DNA from: Candidatus Poribacteria bacterium
Lineage (GTDB): Bacteria; Poribacteria; WGA-4E; UBA9662
Direction of reading: 5' to 3'
Assembly: GCA_002729015.1 (NCBI GenBank)
Contig: PBVO01000004.1
Coordinates: forward strand, 4,148-9,582
DNA: 5,435 nucleotides
The notes below the pieces were generated by a model that saw only the letters and a program-made list of their open reading frames with translations, was not told the origin of the DNA and did not search any database. How positions within the stretch are numbered: position 1 is the first letter of the stretch; the number at the start of each line of letters is the position of its first letter. Below are positions 4,915 to 5,435 of this stretch, one piece after another. Made by a program: the position numbers and the translations under genes.

Positions 4915-5435
4915 TTACATCCCTAAAAATTTCTTAAAATCTTCTTCTTCCTGAATTTTTTTAACAGTTCCAGATGATAATAAAGTTTCTTTGTCTACCC
5001 AATAACCTTGTTTTCCTTGTTTTGTTAAGTATGGAAACACATCATCTTTCTTACCCCCCCAAACTGCAATTTCTTTGAAATCAACCAAGACGAAAAGAAT
5101 GTATTCGTAATCATATTCTGGTTCTAGATGCTGCCATTTACAATTTGTTCCGCCGGCCCAATATCTAGCCGACTTAATTTCAATTTTCTTTTCAAAATAA
5201 ATAGCGTCATGCTGTGAATTTAGGGGTTTTTCCAGTGATAGACGTTCTCTAATAAGTTTTTCACAAAATGAACCAAATTTTCTATTTTCCAGTTTTACTA
5301 TGTCTAGAATTTGCTTCTTTGCCCCCCTTTTCTGATAATAATCATATGAACTAATCGTTGATCCAAGTTCTTTGTATTCATTTAATTCCAATAAATCTTC
5401 ATCACTAATTAAATTTTTAGGGGCGAATTTAATTA
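4915..5435 (-). CDS. Putative PD-(D/E)XK nuclease, restriction-like (5' end beyond window)
   Basis: Counting from an in-frame TTG at 5391 (158 residues), the protein shows E44 in a helix (FGSFCEKLIRERL), D62 in QHDAIYFEKK, and E71-I-K73 in IEIKSAR. This is the E...D-x8-ExK layout of PD-(D/E)XK nucleases. A hydrophobic strand pair with YDYEYILFVLVDF and EIAVWGG follows, as is common in small type II restriction-type enzymes after the core. The expected activity is metal-dependent DNA cleavage; the target is unknown. The frame stays open upstream of the TTG to the right edge. The TTG has no Shine-Dalgarno site and no ATG or GTG lies in frame, so the gene probably starts outside the window. No methyltransferase is visible, but one could lie beyond 5435. 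It is convergent with the Cys/His gene (1-nt gap). The gene contains G7 and G6 tracts on its coding strand. Confidence 0.75.
   Translation of the reverse strand, partial: IKFAPKNLISDEDLLELNEYKELGSTISSYDYYQKRGAKKQILDIVKLENRKFGSFCEKLIRERLSLEKPLNSQHDAIYFEKKIEIKSARYWAGGTNCKWQHLEPEYDYEYILFVLVDFKEIAVWGGKKDDVFPYLTKQGKQGYWVDKETLLSSGTVKKIQEEEDFKKFLGM
5054..5060 (-). repeat. G7 (coding strand) tract in the nuclease gene
   Basis: Seven C on the + strand read as seven G in the codons for Trp111-Gly112-Gly113 of the nuclease. A one-base slip would replace the last 45 or so residues after the catalytic motif. The tract is long for such AT-rich DNA. Confidence 0.75.
5322..5327 (-). repeat. G6 (coding strand) tract in the nuclease gene
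   Basis: Six C on the + strand read as GGGGGG in the codons for Arg22-Gly23-Ala24, ahead of the catalytic residues. A slip here would abolish the nuclease. It is the second G tract in the same short gene. Confidence 0.65.

Noticed and set aside
4915..5435. NucS/EndoMS mismatch endonuclease or Vsr
   Set aside because: It would fit the repair neighbourhood, but the residues around the ExK motif and the short length do not resemble the two-domain NucS or the Vsr signature.

Overview
The window is an AT-rich piece of DNA carrying a co-directional information-processing cluster. It is most simply read as archaeal, and my best guess is a planktonic marine euryarchaeon of the Poseidoniales (Marine Group II/III) type. 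The case rests on three things. A primase of the archaeal/eukaryotic PriS class sits directly behind mutL. Leaders are short, with Shine-Dalgarno sites fitting an archaeal/bacterial anti-SD. MutS and MutL are of bacterial type, which a minority of mesophilic archaea are known to have acquired. The taxonomic name is inference; the window holds no rRNA or other marker gene.

Bases 1-4318 (+ strand) look like one operon. It starts with the C-terminal ATPase half of mutS (cut by the left edge) and continues with a complete mutL of the endonuclease-bearing class. The third gene is a PriS-like primase whose start lies 17 nt after the mutL stop. MutS finds a mismatch and MutL is the ATP-switched nicking partner. 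A primase-polymerase in the same transcript would tie repair to strand re-synthesis or replication, but that functional link is inferred from position only.

Bases 4319-4454 form a short, compositionally odd junction. It holds a small A/T-stem hairpin, a strong AAGGAG site, a 26-codon ORF and a GC-rich hairpin with a perfect 10-bp palindromic core. These stand before a small cysteine/histidine protein of unknown function (4455-4913, +). The short ORF may be a leader peptide, or the true N-terminus of the Cys/His protein displaced by a +1 frameshift.

Bases 4915-5435 (- strand) carry a PD-(D/E)XK-type nuclease, possibly an orphan restriction-like enzyme. It converges on the Cys/His gene with a 1-nt gap, and its reading frame stays open through the right edge of the window.

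Points most worth a second look: the compact PriS core, which lacks the usual zinc knuckle and helical insert and carries an unrecognised C-terminal domain of about 165 residues; a C8 tract in the mutL linker where losing one C gives an immediate stop; similar G/C tracts in the nuclease gene; a QSSLF sliding-clamp motif kept in MutS; and the 4335-4450 structured junction. No stretch longer than 300 bases lacks a gene. I saw no tRNA, rRNA, CRISPR array or insertion sequence.
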